Below are positions 27,661 through 39,481 of a stretch of 54,840 nt of DNA, piece after piece (the stretch's first letter is position 1; each line of letters opens with the position of its first letter). The stretch covers positions 1 to 54,840 of the forward strand of contig CAJNOQ010000324.1 of NCBI GenBank assembly GCA_905250885.1. The letters are read 5' to 3'. The notes under the pieces are model-generated. The model did no database searches. It had not been told where the DNA came from and saw only the letters and a list, made by a program, of their open reading frames with translations. Origin of the DNA: Didymodactylos carnosus. Lineage: Eukaryota > Rotifera > Eurotatoria > Philodinida > Philodinidae. The position numbers and the translations under genes are program-made.

Positions 27661-28712
27661 TATAAGGTTCGATGACTAGAGTAGTTTTGATTTCCTATTA
27701 AACTTATTAAACCTAATTTATACATGTCACAGTAACTATAAATTAACTTATCTGTTGCATCTTGGCGATGATTTGGCATTAGCGTGAAGATGCAGCAGAT
27801 TTAGTAACGTCTGTAGACGCTAGACATATATTTTTCAAACTGAATCCCAAAAAAGACAGCGAGACTAACGTTTGCTAAAAAAGAAAATTATGACAATCCG
27901 GAAGAACTTGATGAATTTTATTAAGTTTGAAAAAAAGCAGAAAAATCTTCAGTGTAGTTTCTGAGATATCGAAATGAGAAATTTTTTAGTTTTCTAAGTA
28001 AACTTGGTCATTGTTTGAAAATGACATAGCTTTCGATGTATACATCGAACGCTATGCACTGTTCAAAAAAGTGCCTTGATAAACCACTCGGCTGGCTTCA
28101 AAATGCGTCTACAGTGCATTTTGAAGGCACATTAGGTGCATTTTCTTATCTTTTTAGTGTTAGTGGCTTTAATGTCCAAAACAACACCTCTAAATCGTTC
28201 CTTTTTTTGAAAAAATTAGTTTCGGTGCATTTAATAGATATCACTAATACATCAGAAAGGCACAATGTACTAACCGGACTCTCAACCACCCATAAGCCAC
28301 AGTTAAATCACTTAATCACATTAAAGGCAATGAAAATGCGTCGAGACCCTTTGCTAGACATTGAGTCATCCTGGTGCCTAGTCAAGACATCTCTACCAAA
28401 AGAAATAGAGAGAAAAAGTAGTCTATCGGCATTGTTTCTTCTGCCATTATAGTAACTATCATACTCTTGAACAGAGGATAATGGTAGTTTTAAGTCAAAA
28501 GAATAAACCAAATTTGTTTGCTAATGCTCGTCCGTTTCGATCGGTCTCCTGACGTAGGTAACTTATATTGGCATAAAGACCGATCTGATGTAAAAAGCTC
28601 CTAATCTAGCATAAATCCAAAACTATTTTTGGAAATCATGGGTTCTTGGGGATCTAAAACTATTCTTATCAGTTCTCCATGATAGATTATGTATATTCTG
28701 TAAATTTCATTT

Positions 28713-29408
28713 GGGGCGCCCCGATACCTCAGAGGCAGGAGGGCGAAGTCAATTTCGGAGTAAATTTTTATGCTTTTAAAAATTGGAGTAAAACTAAAAA
28801 AAACGATAAATATTCATTCTAAGCAGTTTTCTTCTAAAGCAAGACTGAATTTCCTCCTTCCTAACTCTATTAACACAAAGCCTTATAATATAAAAACACC
28901 TTATAAACACCTTATGATATAAAAATACATTTACTGAACCCATGATACAGTCTATTCTACTTATCTTATCTTATTTATGTACAAGACAGAAATTTTATTT
29001 TCTATCAACACAGAAAGAGAAAAAACAAATGCTTTGCTCTAAAAATGGAAGTCTATGTCTTACTCCAAATAAAGTAAATATCTTACTTTTGAAAAGAGAG
29101 TAAAATTCTTAATTACGAAACTGAGAGTAATTCTTTTACTTCGAAAATGGGAATAAATATCTTACTCCAAAATTGAGAGTAACCGTCTTACTCTGAAAAT
29201 GGGAATAAGCGCTTTACTTCGAAACTGAGAGTAAGCCTTTTATACTCTAAAAATGAGAATAATTGTCTTACTCTGCGAATACGAGTAAACGCTTTACTCT
29301 GTGAGATATTCTCATAAGTCAAAGACCTAATTTTCGGTAAGAAAATCCTGATTTCGGAGTAAACCTTTTTATAATAACAGGGGGATCCCTCCCCTATCAG
29401 GGTGCCCC
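28713..29408. mobile_element. MITE with GGGGC termini and internal minisatellite
   Basis: The termini GGGGCGCCCCGATA (left) and, read inward on the other strand, GGGGCACCCTGATA (right) match at 12 of 14 bases. The interior carries a degenerate tandem repeat (about 29040-29300, separate entry). A shorter relative lies in inverted orientation at 33591-33732 and shares both ends but lacks most of the interior, which supports the limits chosen here. Confidence 0.55.
29040..29300. repeat. Degenerate minisatellite of TTACTC...GAGTAA units
   Basis: Units of roughly 28-32 bases, each of the form TCTTACTC(T)GAAAATGAGAATAA with substitutions, repeat in tandem. Each unit is itself a weak inverted repeat, because TTACTC and GAGTAA are complements. 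The tract lies inside the 28713-29408 element. Confidence 0.6.
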
Positions 29409-29431
29409 TGAGTTCCATTATTTACAGATAA

Positions 29432-29498
29432 TTTCGTTTAAACGTTAATCGACGCAGTTCATCATGCTCTACTTATGCTGTGAAAACGAAGTTTTTTG
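29432..29498. repeat. Solo copy of the 71-bp inverted end
   Basis: This segment closely matches the two ends of the 31840-32562 element (shared core AATCGACGCAGTTCATCATG, then TGTGAAAACGAAG). It stands alone here and has no counterpart in the matching place of the right arm of the large inverted repeat. It may be a remnant or a solo end of the same family. Confidence 0.6.
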
Positions 29499-29576
29499 GA
29501 TGTTTTATATGTTATTTTTAATCTATTGTTGCTTGTTTAACTATGTTAAATGTTGCATGAAAATCAAATACATAAA

Positions 29577-31742
29577 TTAACCCTTTCAGTCCGAAATTAT
29601 TTTTCTGGATTAAATTCAATTAACCATTCAGATTAGCTTATTTTACACACAGAAACACATGAAAAATATATTGTCCACGTGCATGTGATTTATTTAATGT
29701 AAGTTTGATTGAATTTCGTTGTGCTTGAATAGAAACTTTAGTTGACAAGTTTATTAACTGTAAACCTTGCACAAATGTTTCATGGAATGACAAAAAGCAA
29801 TTTTTATTTCGTTTCACACAAAGAGAAACACCACAAAAATTGCATTTTATGCTGCTAAATACTGGACTAGCTCTTGTGCTGCAGTATCGACATCTTCCTC
29901 TAGACCCAGCCACAGGCATACGTGCTTGTAATTTACTTGATAGATATTTGTTCTCCAATGTTTGCTGAATTTGGTTTCGCTTCTGATGGAAAAGTGAATA
30001 GGTCTACCCTTTCTTTTCGGTGCATTTTGATCACCAATTAGTGATGTTGAAATAGACGAGAGGAATCTATGTAAGTTATCTTCTGTTGACTCAAATCATT
30101 GTAACAGACGAACGCATTCGAAAGACTTGCTTGAAGAAAGTAAGTAAATATACGGATCCAGTTTCGCCTGGATTTTCTGTCAACTGAATAGCAAGAGATT
30201 CGTTGATCAAACAAATCAACATCACCTCTGTACTTGTTATATTGAAATATCACTTCAGGACAAATAGCAACTTGTTTCAAATCATCTTTTTCTTTTCTAG
30301 TAGCCGTTTTCGTTTTTCCCGGATCAAAAAAATTACTTGAAATAAACACCGGTTTCTTGTCTTGCCGCTTGACGACTGATATCTGGTTAGAACAATACTC
30401 ATATTCACCTCATTTTAGTTTGTCTTTTTGTAAGAGTTCGTTTGGAAATAACTTTCGATCAGTTCTGATTATGCCAGTTGCTCCGATTTTCTTCTTTTTT
30501 AGTTGCAATAGTAGGGTAATCGATGTAAAATAGTTGTCAAAAAATAGTTGGTGTTCTACTAGATTAATTTTGCTAATAAGCTGCAGTACAACATCCTCAC
30601 CTAATGTTCCTTGTCTATTCTCTTGTTTGCCAGAGTATATGTCGAAATTATAAAGATATCCGGTTGAAGAATCGGCCAAACACCACACTTTGTATCCTCG
30701 TTTGATGGGCTTCGAAGGCATATACTGTTTCAACGAACTTCTTCCTTTGAATTTGATCATACTTTCATCAATGCAGACGTTGGTTCCTAAAATAAAATTC
30801 TCTTGAAAGTTTCTATTCAGCAAAGAAATGAAGTCAAAAACTTTGAATAATTTGAATTGCTTTGAACTTTTTTCAAATTGATCTTGTTTTGCATTATCTG
30901 ATAAGTGAAACGCAGTAAATATTCGGTAGAACTCATCCCTTGGCATAACACTAGCAACCACTTCTGTATGAAATATTTTGTTTCTACTCCAGTAATCTCT
31001 TAGCCGAGGCAATCGATGTAAACCCATAATGATTAGTAAACCAAGAAAAGAATGGATACTGCTTTCATCCATCCGTTGCCAATTGCTTACACGATTCTGC
31101 GCTAAAGATTTTTTCTCTCCATAAGTATTTGTATGTTTCACCATCAAATCAATAACATCTTTTGTGAAAAACTTGTTAAAAACGTCAATTGGCTTGATGG
31201 TGTGGGTGAAAGTAATAGTTGTGCGTTCTTTCACCTCCTTTGGAGAAAAATTTATGTCTTGTAAATGTTTGGCTCCAATTCTGTTCAAGTTCTTTTTTAT
31301 CTTCATCTTCATCGTCTCCATTTTGATCTTCATCTACTTCTAGATCACTTCCACTCTCGTTGTAAAAGTCGTCTTGTTCATCAAGCAATGAGCCACTTGT
31401 ATTGCTTTCTGGGTCAGAATCCATTCAATTCTGTTTTTTTTGACGAATTTTATTGTAGGAATGAGTCAGCAAGAAATGAGATGCTTCAATCCGGTTGTAC
31501 GCGAATTTTCGTAAATGTTTATCCGTCGGAACACTACCTTATATACTTAGTTCTAAGGAACATTCCAGAACTTTCCAAACGGATGACTATGTATCTCTTT
31601 TATGGATGGTTTGGAAAGATTCTAGAACGTTTTTTGATATTTCATTCGAAGAGATTAAGCACTCATCTTCATAAACTGTGTTGTGTAAAACAATAACAAG
31701 ACATGTGTAACATTTTTGCTACTATCGGACTGAAAGGGTTAG
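29577..31742. mobile_element. piggyBac-superfamily element, decayed
   Basis: The element (29581-31738) begins CCCTTTCAGTCCGA and ends TCGGACTGAAAGGG, a perfect 14-bp terminal inverted repeat. It is flanked by TTAA on the left (29577-29580) and TTAG on the right (31739-31742), which reads as a TTAA target duplication with one later substitution. TTAA targeting and CCC...GGG ends are hallmarks of piggyBac. The uninterrupted homologous sequence at 33254-33415 has a single TTAA (33341-33344) at the exact insertion point. The only coding content is a broken transposase on the minus strand, so the element is not autonomous now. Confidence 0.93.
29638..31424 (-). pseudogene. piggyBac transposase pseudogene (PGBD/DDE_Tnp_1_7)
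   Basis: The N-terminus is acidic, then comes a piggyBac transposase core. All three catalytic aspartates are readable: DESM (30767-30769), FFDNYFTS (30536-30538) and the D of GDVDLFDQ (30215-30217). The C-terminal cysteine-rich zinc-binding domain (CRYC, CNFC, LCVKRNKNCF) is present near 29.8-29.9 kb. The gene is broken. A frameshift lies near 31255, between the acidic N-terminus and the core. An in-frame TGA lies at 30410-30412. At least two reading-frame changes occur between about 30060 and 29970, before the zinc-binding domain. By family knowledge this enzyme cuts and pastes at TTAA. The breaks show it is inactive, although the catalytic residues are still legible, which suggests fairly recent decay. 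Confidence 0.92.
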
Positions 31743-31839
31743 TCAAGTTTATGTGGAACCGAAAAACGATAGGTTGTCCATTCGCTGTCCCCATACATAT
31801 ACTGAGATACATCTTGAAGTTAAAAGTGCATAGCTAAAC

Positions 31840-32562
31840 GAAAGTTCGTTCAAACGTCAATCGACGCAGTTCATCATGCTCTACTTATGCTGTGAAAACG
31901 AAGTTTTTTGAAAAACGAGTTTCAAAAAAAAGTTCATTTTTCATTCAAAAAACCTGGTTTTGAACTTTTCAGAAATCGGATTTTTAATGTTTTAACCAAA
32001 AACACTTTTTTTAATTGAATTCTCTACAAAATGGCGTATTTGTTTTTGAGTTTACTTGCTATGTACAAATTGTACATAGTTGTACAGTTTCCGATTTACT
32101 GTCCAGTTTTTGAGCTCTTATTTTGATACAGCAACTTGATTTTTGGGCAGATAGGTCAAATATACAAAGAATACGGAAAGTTGTGAAAATCAAAAGTTTA
32201 CCATTGTGCCTCAAATATGCTTGACAAAAAAGTGAATAACGCCGTGACGTAAAACATAACGCTTATACTTTGTGTTTTTCAGGCAAATCTAATAATCTAG
32301 GTGAAACATTTTTTTTACCATTGGAAAGCCCGTGAGCTGCTCTACAGGATCTGTTTAAGGAACGTTCCGTTTTCTAGAACTACTTTCGCAGCAAATCAGG
32401 ATTTTCGTAGAAGCACTCTTAAAAAACGGTCTTTTTCCGTAGCGCCGTGATGCAACACTAAAATCCTTCTCAAAAAGTCCAATGCAAGATCCAAAAAACT
32501 TCGTTTTCACAGCATAAGTAGAGCATGATAAACTGCGTCGATTGACGTTTGAACGAACTTTC
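31840..32562. mobile_element. Non-autonomous element with 71-bp terminal inverted repeats
   Basis: The left end (31840-31910, starting GAAAGTTCGTTCAAACGTCA) and the right end (32492-32562) are near-identical inverted copies. The interior lacks coding capacity and carries GCCGTGACG-like words near 32240. TAGCTA occurs just outside both ends, exactly adjacent on the right and three bases away on the left, and could be a target duplication. A third copy of the end sequence sits alone at 29432-29498. Confidence 0.65.
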
Positions 32563-33109
32563 TAGCTACTTTAGTTTCCTAGATAACCGAAGTTTAGTGC
32601 ATCAAAAACGTAACGCCGTGACGTTTGAGCAAGCCGCTGAGATGAATAGTAGAAATTAAGTATTCTCGATCTCTTATTCAATTTTAAGAAGATTTTTAGT
32701 TCATTTTGGGATGCTTTGCGTAATGTGAACAAGCTCAATCCGCCGGTAATATTCACAGGCCTTCAAAATATTTAGTTTCCGAGATCCGGGAGTAATGGCG
32801 TAGTCAAGGCCTCTGATTGGTTGTTTTTCATTAGAGAAAAAATGTTTAACGTAGAAAATAGTTAAAAAAGATCAAGAGAGGGATCTTTATCCACTAAAAA
32901 CATCAATTCGAAATTGAAAACACTTAGAAAGTTCGAAAATTTTCTTATCTTTTACGTATTAGCGCCACCTATAGCACATCAAAATTGAAAAGAAGCCGAG
33001 AAAAACACTAATGAAGACTGCTGAAAATAGTAAAACATAAAATTTAGCAATTTTTTGAAGAGAGCAGATCTTGAAATGACCTCAAGGACTATGTCTGGAA
33101 GTTCTTAGT

Positions 33110-33230
33110 AACGGCAACACAATTATGCGACACATTCTTTTTGTGACACAATTTTCTCACAGGAGCTGCGACACATTTTACTGCGACACAAAATGCGACA
33201 CAATATTTTTTACTGCGTAGAAAAGAAAAG
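33110..33230. repeat. Short-word repeat GCGACACA
   Basis: GCGACACA and near variants (GTGACACA, GCAACACA) recur several times in about 120 bases, with weak inverted copies. Small repeat tract, not coding. Confidence 0.5.
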
Positions 33231-33590
33231 AAATCGATTGCTTGTTAGTTATGGGACTTTTAACTTCAAGATGTATCTCAGTATATGTATGGGGACAGCG
33301 AATGGACAACCTATCGTTTTTCGGTTTCATATAAACTTGATTAATTTATATATGTGATTTGCACGCAACATTCAACATAGTTAAACAAACAACAATAGAT
33401 TAAAAATAACACATATACTAAGCTGAAAGAACAAGCTAAGAGAAATTATTCAAAGAGGCGCTGCGAAATGTCCACTGGAGCAGAGATAAAAAATCTAAAC
33501 AGACTTTCTTCTACAGTGAGAGATAGATGTTGCTAAAAATCAGCAGATTTTGATAACACGGAAGAAATCATCTGTAAATAATGAAACTCA

Positions 33591-33732
33591 GGGGCACCCC
33601 GATAGGGGAGGGATCCCCCTGCTATTTTAAAAAAATTTACTCCGAAAATTAGGTCTTTGACTTACGAGAATATCCCACAGAGTAAAGCGTTTACTCGTAT
33701 TCTCAGAGTAAGACAATATGTCAAGGTGCCCC
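33591..33732. mobile_element. Short relative of the GGGGC-ended MITE
   Basis: It begins GGGGCACCCCGATAGGGGAG and ends AAGGTGCCCC. Read on the minus strand it matches both ends of the 28713-29408 element, including the TTACTCTG...GAGTAA words and the GGGGGATCCCTCCCCTAT segment, but it lacks the expanded tandem repeat. This makes it either an internal-deletion form or the ancestral short form. Confidence 0.6.
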
Positions 33733-34369
33733 AAGACAGTTTCCTCACTATTTTATATATATGAAATTGTAGCGCGAGAAATTCTCTGTCGATTGGTATA
33801 TCTGTCGTAGTGGCTAGATGAGAAAGCGTGTCATAGATTATCTTACACTTTTTGCACGTGGAAGATCATTTTCCATTGCCAGAAGTATTTCTAAACAGAC
33901 TTGACCTCCGAACGACTATTTTCGTATATGTGATATACAAAAATATAGCGCAGAAAAAGAGCTTTCGAATGACATATAATAGTTCTAGTGAGGTATGAAG
34001 CCGAGAGAAATACACTCGAAAATATGATCGATAATATATATCAGAAGGTGTAGGACTTTGATTACAGTTAATTCGATCCAATTTTTTCTGAGAGCAATTC
34101 TGAGGTCTGCCGAGTGCCTGAAAATATTCTCCTGCTCATTCTCCATCTAACCATGTATGTGTCGATGGAAGTCAGATAGGGGCTGGTTCCATCAACTAAT
34201 CGGTCCTGTCCTTTAAACAAAATTTCTATATAAAATATGTATTTTGGGCAAACGATGTGGATGTTCAAAGGAAGCTGGTTTCGTATTCAATGAACTAAGT
34301 TTGTCTGATGTTCAGAGAGTGAAACCTGCACATATATGGGCGTTTCTGTGATTATGATAACATCCCTAG

Positions 34370-34678
34370 TAAAATACCTATGAGTCTTCTGACAGGATCC
34401 GAGACATATCCTATCAATATCCTATTAGGATTTCGCTTTAAGTTGTTAGGATCTTTAGAAAATCCTACAGAATCCTATTGAAATCAGGTATATCCGAAAG
34501 TCATAGGATTTTCTAAGATTGTGTTAGGATCCTAAACAAACTTAAGCGAAACCCTGGTAGGGTTCTAGCATTTTAGAATCCTCCTAGAAAGTTCTTAGTT
34601 AGATCCTAAATGTTAGGATCCTATAAGATCCTGGTAAGAAATAAATCGAAAGTGCGTAGGATTTTATCTAGGAATATT
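34370..34678. repeat. Repeat island built from TTAGGATCCTAA-type words
   Basis: The word AGGATCC/TAGGATTT and its complement recur densely (ACAGGATCCGAG, TGTTAGGATCCTAAAC, GTTAGGATCCTATAAG, TAGGATTTT). AAGCGAAA and its complement TTTCGCTT occur as a pair, which suggests an inverted-repeat frame. No coding capacity. A hAT-like MITE is inserted at its right edge. Confidence 0.55.
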
Positions 34679-34843
34679 CAGGGGCGTACCTACTAGGGAG
34701 GGAGGGTACCACCCCCTGCTTTCAGAAAAGTTTCTGTTTTGTGTCTTTCGCTCTTCAAAAAATCGTGTTTTTTGGAAGAACGAAAAATTTTTTTGGGGAG
34801 GACCCTCCTACTGTGAGATGCTAGGTACGCCCCTGGGAATATT
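34671..34843. mobile_element. hAT-like MITE with 8-bp target duplication
   Basis: The element occupies 34679-34835 (157 bp). It starts CAGGGGCGTACCTA and ends TAGGTACGCCCCTG, an inverted repeat at the tips. Both sides carry GGAATATT (34671-34678 and 34836-34843), an exact 8-bp duplication. CAGGGGCG-type tips with 8-bp duplications are typical of hAT elements. There is no coding capacity, so it would depend on a transposase elsewhere. Confidence 0.88.
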
Positions 34844-37800
34844 GCTATACTCATTATGTTTCATTATAGTAAGTACAAATCATCAACTAATGTAGGTATA
34901 ATAACTTCAATTTAATGAAAAACCATGTATAAGGCGATCTTTTCTGTTCATATATCAATAAAACTAAAAAAAACGTGCACAAAAATGATCAACCGAACAC
35001 TATTCTGTGTAACCGTCTCCTCCAAGTATGCGAAAGCGATCAATTCAATTTACAAATTAATTGAATATTAATCTTTATTTTTTCTTCTTTATCTTTTAAT
35101 GAAACAGATTATACAACTCAGCTATTTCTGCTCGTACACTGCGTACCGCGTAGAAGGACTACCAGTCATGAATACCGCACGTCTGTTTTAGTCCAACATC
35201 GTAAGCACAAATAATTAGTCATCCTCTAAAAATATAAAGCTTAGCAAGCCGAAAGGTTTCAAAGTCCACGATCAAGTTGCTCCTTAAAAAGATTTTTCCG
35301 AGTAGAGAAAATCCTAGAGAAAATTAACCATTTCCGTCAGATTTGTTACCCATTGCCAAACGTTATCAAAATTCATATTTATAGAGCTCATCTTTAAATC
35401 TGATTTTCTCTTTCTATATACCGATGAAGAAAAAAAGATTGTTTTTTTCTCAGGTATATACATTTGAAAAATTTCGTGTCAAATTATGACTCATTAACTC
35501 GTGAAAAAACGGAAAAGAAAATGTGTTTTTTGCATGAAAGCGTGGAAACGCGGTAGAAAACAACAATGTTTTTTTCCGGTTTTTCTGACATTTAAAAGAA
35601 ATGATTGAGCAGGGCTGTATGATACGAATATCGGTTTCTGTCAGAAGCAAATGCTAAAACCGATACCTGTTTGTAAGTCATAGAATTTTTTTGGAAAACA
35701 GTTCTGAAAGAAGATAATCACTATACAATATACTATAAATAAACTAAATCCTAAATTAATTAATAATGAAAACATTATCACAACATCTCTACGTTACATA
35801 AACTATGATTGCTGATCCGAATCTTATTACCATACTGGAAACACTATTAGATTCAACGTTATAAATCACCAAAAACTGAAAATAAATATAGGCGACTATT
35901 ATTCCTAGTAAGTACGGGAGCTTAACTGGCTGAATTATATTGGCTCTCTTGGTCTATTTTGTTGCACAGAAGATATGAAGTTTCTTAGCCGTTACTTTTG
36001 AAGAGGAGGAGGCTGAAGGAAAAAAAGTTATCTTGACTACTATACCTCCATTTTTCTTATTAAAATACATTATTTAGGTATCTACTCAGTAGCCTCTTGT
36101 ACATGGGAGAATTGCAGCTGATATATACCACGTTTCGATGAAATTGTTTTCGAAAAACTGATATTACAATGGAAGAAAACCGAGTGTTCGAACCGGGGGT
36201 GGACCTGTCAGAGAGATAGAAAATAGTATTTTTCCTACTATCACTCACAAAGGAAAGTCAAACCTTAAAAATTTTCAATTTGGTCATTAAAACGGGGACT
36301 TTCGTATATAGAAAAGTTCTATTTGATTCGGCTTTAGCACTTTTAAATGAACTACGTGGAAAAAAGCGTGACGTTACTTTTCCACTGTAAATTTAACTTT
36401 TTCTTTTAATAGGTAATAATCCTTTAAGATTTTACTCAATTTTCTTTTCGAAATATAGAGCTCCACTAGGTGCATAGAACTGTAAAAAAACCTTTGCCTA
36501 GGACGAATGGATCAGTTTCTACAGGCAAAACAAAACGGAAGTGTGATGTTACTTTTTAGTTGAAAAATCATGTTTTAAACTAATTATTCTTCACTTTGTG
36601 CCTAAACGTAAACACTTTGGACTTTGTGCTTTTGGTAGTAGATTCTGTATGTTCAGGGCTACTTTCTGACTATTTTGAAGTTACATTTCGATGAAGTTTA
36701 TCGGACAAAAAGTCTCATGACGTAGTAAAAAGCTAAAATAGTAACGTGAGTTAAACTGACGATACTATTTTAGCTTTTTTCGCATTCACGTTCTATTTCA
36801 CACGTTGATCCATAAAAACAAAGTTATTTTTAGAAACAAATAACACAGCTTTGCAGCCCAAACAGTCCTCTATCCAATCATGAAAAAAGTTTAAAAAAGG
36901 TTTAATAAAAAAAAATACGGAGGATTTTGTGGAGGCCACCAAAGATGTGCCACGTAAAATATCATAAAAAGTACACAATATTTCGCAAATATCCTGATAT
37001 GGTTAAGAGATGGAGCCGTTCTTCTAGCAGCGTAATTAGAGAGGACTGTCACGAGAAGAAAAAAAAGATAGATGGAACTAGAGATGGACTCGACCATGAT
37101 TTCCTCTCGAACGGCACTGCCATATCAACTGCAATTCTCCCACATACTCTGCAGGTTTTTATAATAAAAAACTCCGGTCTCCTCAAAGAATGCTGAGAGC
37201 TTTATGATCTTCGTTATGAATTCCGAGACACTTGCTATCTATACTAATCAACAAAAGTCTACTTTAGAGATAGTATCATGTCGTGATTCAAAATAATGAG
37301 TAAACCCCATATTTAATGATTCTCTTCAAGTAGCATTTTACTTTTCTTTTTTTAGGCAATTGAAACAATCACATGCACTGCAGATGTTAACTCGTGCATA
37401 GAAGTGTTTGTCATACTCTATCTGTCTTCTCTGTGCATCAAAACCGAACGTTTCCTCTTCTTTTTCTCTAAATGTAAGGATCTAGAATAGTTTTCTGCTG
37501 AACATGAATTGGTCACGTTCATAGTTTGTTTAATATGTACAAATATACATACATATATTCTGTATAGTTTCGATTTCCCCATATCCTTTCTCTCTCTTTT
37601 ATAGTTCTTCGCCATCTTCAAGATTTTTGATACATGTACAGCATATTCGTATATGTTCTTTCTACAACGTTGAATACATGACCTGACCTCTGATTGTATA
37701 GAGAAGAGTTTTCTATGCATAGAAAAACTCTATTGCTTGCATAGGACTATAGCAGCAGTATTAATGAACATTGAGTTCTTCATCCTTTTCTCTTTCTTTT

Positions 37801-39481
37801 TCTCTTTTTCGAGAACGTACACTCAAAGTTCTTCATATGTAAGCCAGGCTCTATAGTCATCATTGTACAACAGTTAAATAGAAAAAATAATCTGTTTCAC
37901 GACGCAAATACATCGTACTTTTATGAATCCCTATCAACGAAACTTCTAGTCACTTGTTTTTCATGACTTCTTTCTTCTTCTATTTCATGTTCGTTTTTTT
38001 TTGTTTTAAAAGGTTGTGCAGAGGTGTACTTTAGAACATGCGTTTTGTCTTCTAAAATCTTCAAAAAGAAAAGAAGAAAATCGAAAAACTAAAGAGCGTT
38101 TTTCGCTCTTATTTTATTCTACCCCGATGCAGTGTTGTATTTTGTTTTATTTAATTTCGACGATGAACTTTACACATTAAGAATAAAGAAAAAAACATTT
38201 TTAAAACAAGTTTTTTATTTAGCGCACTATGTATTTGAAAGTGCATCGTATTTTCTTTCAACAACGACAAAATCATCCAACATCGAAGAATGTATTTGGA
38301 ACTTAGCTCTTTTTTCAGTGTTCGTGTATGTTCTCCGAAACTATACGAGTAGATTTAGAGGTGGATATATGCGTGATTCACATTTCTCTCATATAAAAGA
38401 CAGAAAAGGAACACATACATACAAAAATGGCAGGGTAAAAGAAAGAGAAGAAAAAAAAGGACGAACGCAATGAGAGTCTTGCGTTTTGGGATGGTGAAGG
38501 TTTTTCATTTCTAACTTCTTTATGTAAAAAACCATCCCGTTTTTCTTGATCAGAAACTAGAGTTTCATCGAGTACGCGCGTGTATTGTGTTCTCTCAGTA
38601 ATGTAGTAATATAGTGACATGTAAATCAAAAAGAATAGTAAACGAGAGGAAAAAATGTACTTATTGCGCTCCTATATTTTGTGCTACGATGATACTGAAA
38701 AAGGTATTTCATGTAAAAGCATTCCTTGTAATGGAGGAGGATATGTTGACAATTCAACAAAAGAAGAAGAATAAAAGTTCTCCTTTCCACCGAGTACTGG
38801 CAAAAACCTTTATCGTATGTATTTTTGCGTGTGTGGATATTATAAATGTAAGAGGAAAGAGTTTTACGTAGAAAAACAATGAAAACAAATAACATCAAGG
38901 CACTTTTTTCTCGTTTTCTGTTTCTATAGTTCTCCAATCAGGCAGTTTTCTCTAGAAGAATATTTCTGTTATAGAAGAACCCAAAATATAAACGACGTTG
39001 TTTCAGCGGCGAAGACGGACGGACTTTCACTGACCGTTCGACATTTCTTTTTTTTTTCATTCTGAAATTCTTCAACAAATGCGGACATGAAGGAGAAAAG
39101 AATAAGAACGAGAGCGAGAGAAAGAGAGAGAAAAACGCTCTTCAAAAGGCTGTGTTGTAGAAACACTATAGTTCATCATGTATCGGCGACTCTACCTCTA
39201 AAAATTCAGACATAAATCAAATACGCACACAGTACACGCACACACACATAAGATCCATCTATACATTTCTTCATATATTCATTTTTTTTTTGTGTATTGT
39301 AGACATATACCTTTTCTATATGTTCTTCGTCCATTTTCATCACTGACGAAAAACCTCACAAAAAAAGCAAAAGAGATTTACAATTGTTTGTTCAATCTCG
39401 TAATGATTTGAGCTCTTGTTCAACATTTTGACATCAATTGGTCGAATAGGAAAAGAATAAAAAGATCATTTTTTAAATACA
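34844..39481. other. Region without a recognised gene
   Basis: Open frames here are short, overlap on both strands and match nothing I recognise. An inverted repeat with 18-base arms lies at 36726-36780 (separate entry). The last few hundred bases presumably carry the promoter of the SAM-domain gene. Confidence 0.5.
36726..36780. repeat. Hairpin with 18-base arms
   Basis: TAAAAAGCTAAAATAGTA (36726-36743) and TACTATTTTAGCTTTTTT (36763-36780) are inverted copies (one end mismatch) around a 19-base loop. GACGTTACTTTT/GATGTTACTTTT words occur nearby at about 36370 and 36545. It may be the end of a degenerate element or a chance AT-rich hairpin. Confidence 0.55.

Larger units (their letters stand above)
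29258..33732. repeat. Large composite inverted repeat (about 4.5 kb) with nested insertions
   Basis: Segments near the left side are repeated in reverse on the right. 29262-29424 corresponds to 33580-33717. 29507-29580 joined to 31739-31830 corresponds to 33254-33415. The left copy is interrupted by a piggyBac element at a TTAA, while the right copy is uninterrupted. The core holds a further element with 71-bp inverted ends (31840-32562). I read this as an older foldback structure or two opposed copies of one family, later hit by other elements. Confidence 0.6.

Noticed and set aside
28036-28452. 138-codon plus-strand frame
   Set aside because: No recognisable family, inside a repeat-rich region beside MITEs, no splice partners. 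Could be a transposon remnant, but nothing supports a name.
29040-29300. CRISPR-like array
   Set aside because: Units are degenerate, contiguous and without distinct spacers, inside a transposable element of an animal genome. It is a minisatellite.
31265-31696. 143-codon plus-strand frame
   Set aside because: Antisense to the N-terminal part of the piggyBac transposase and running to the element end.
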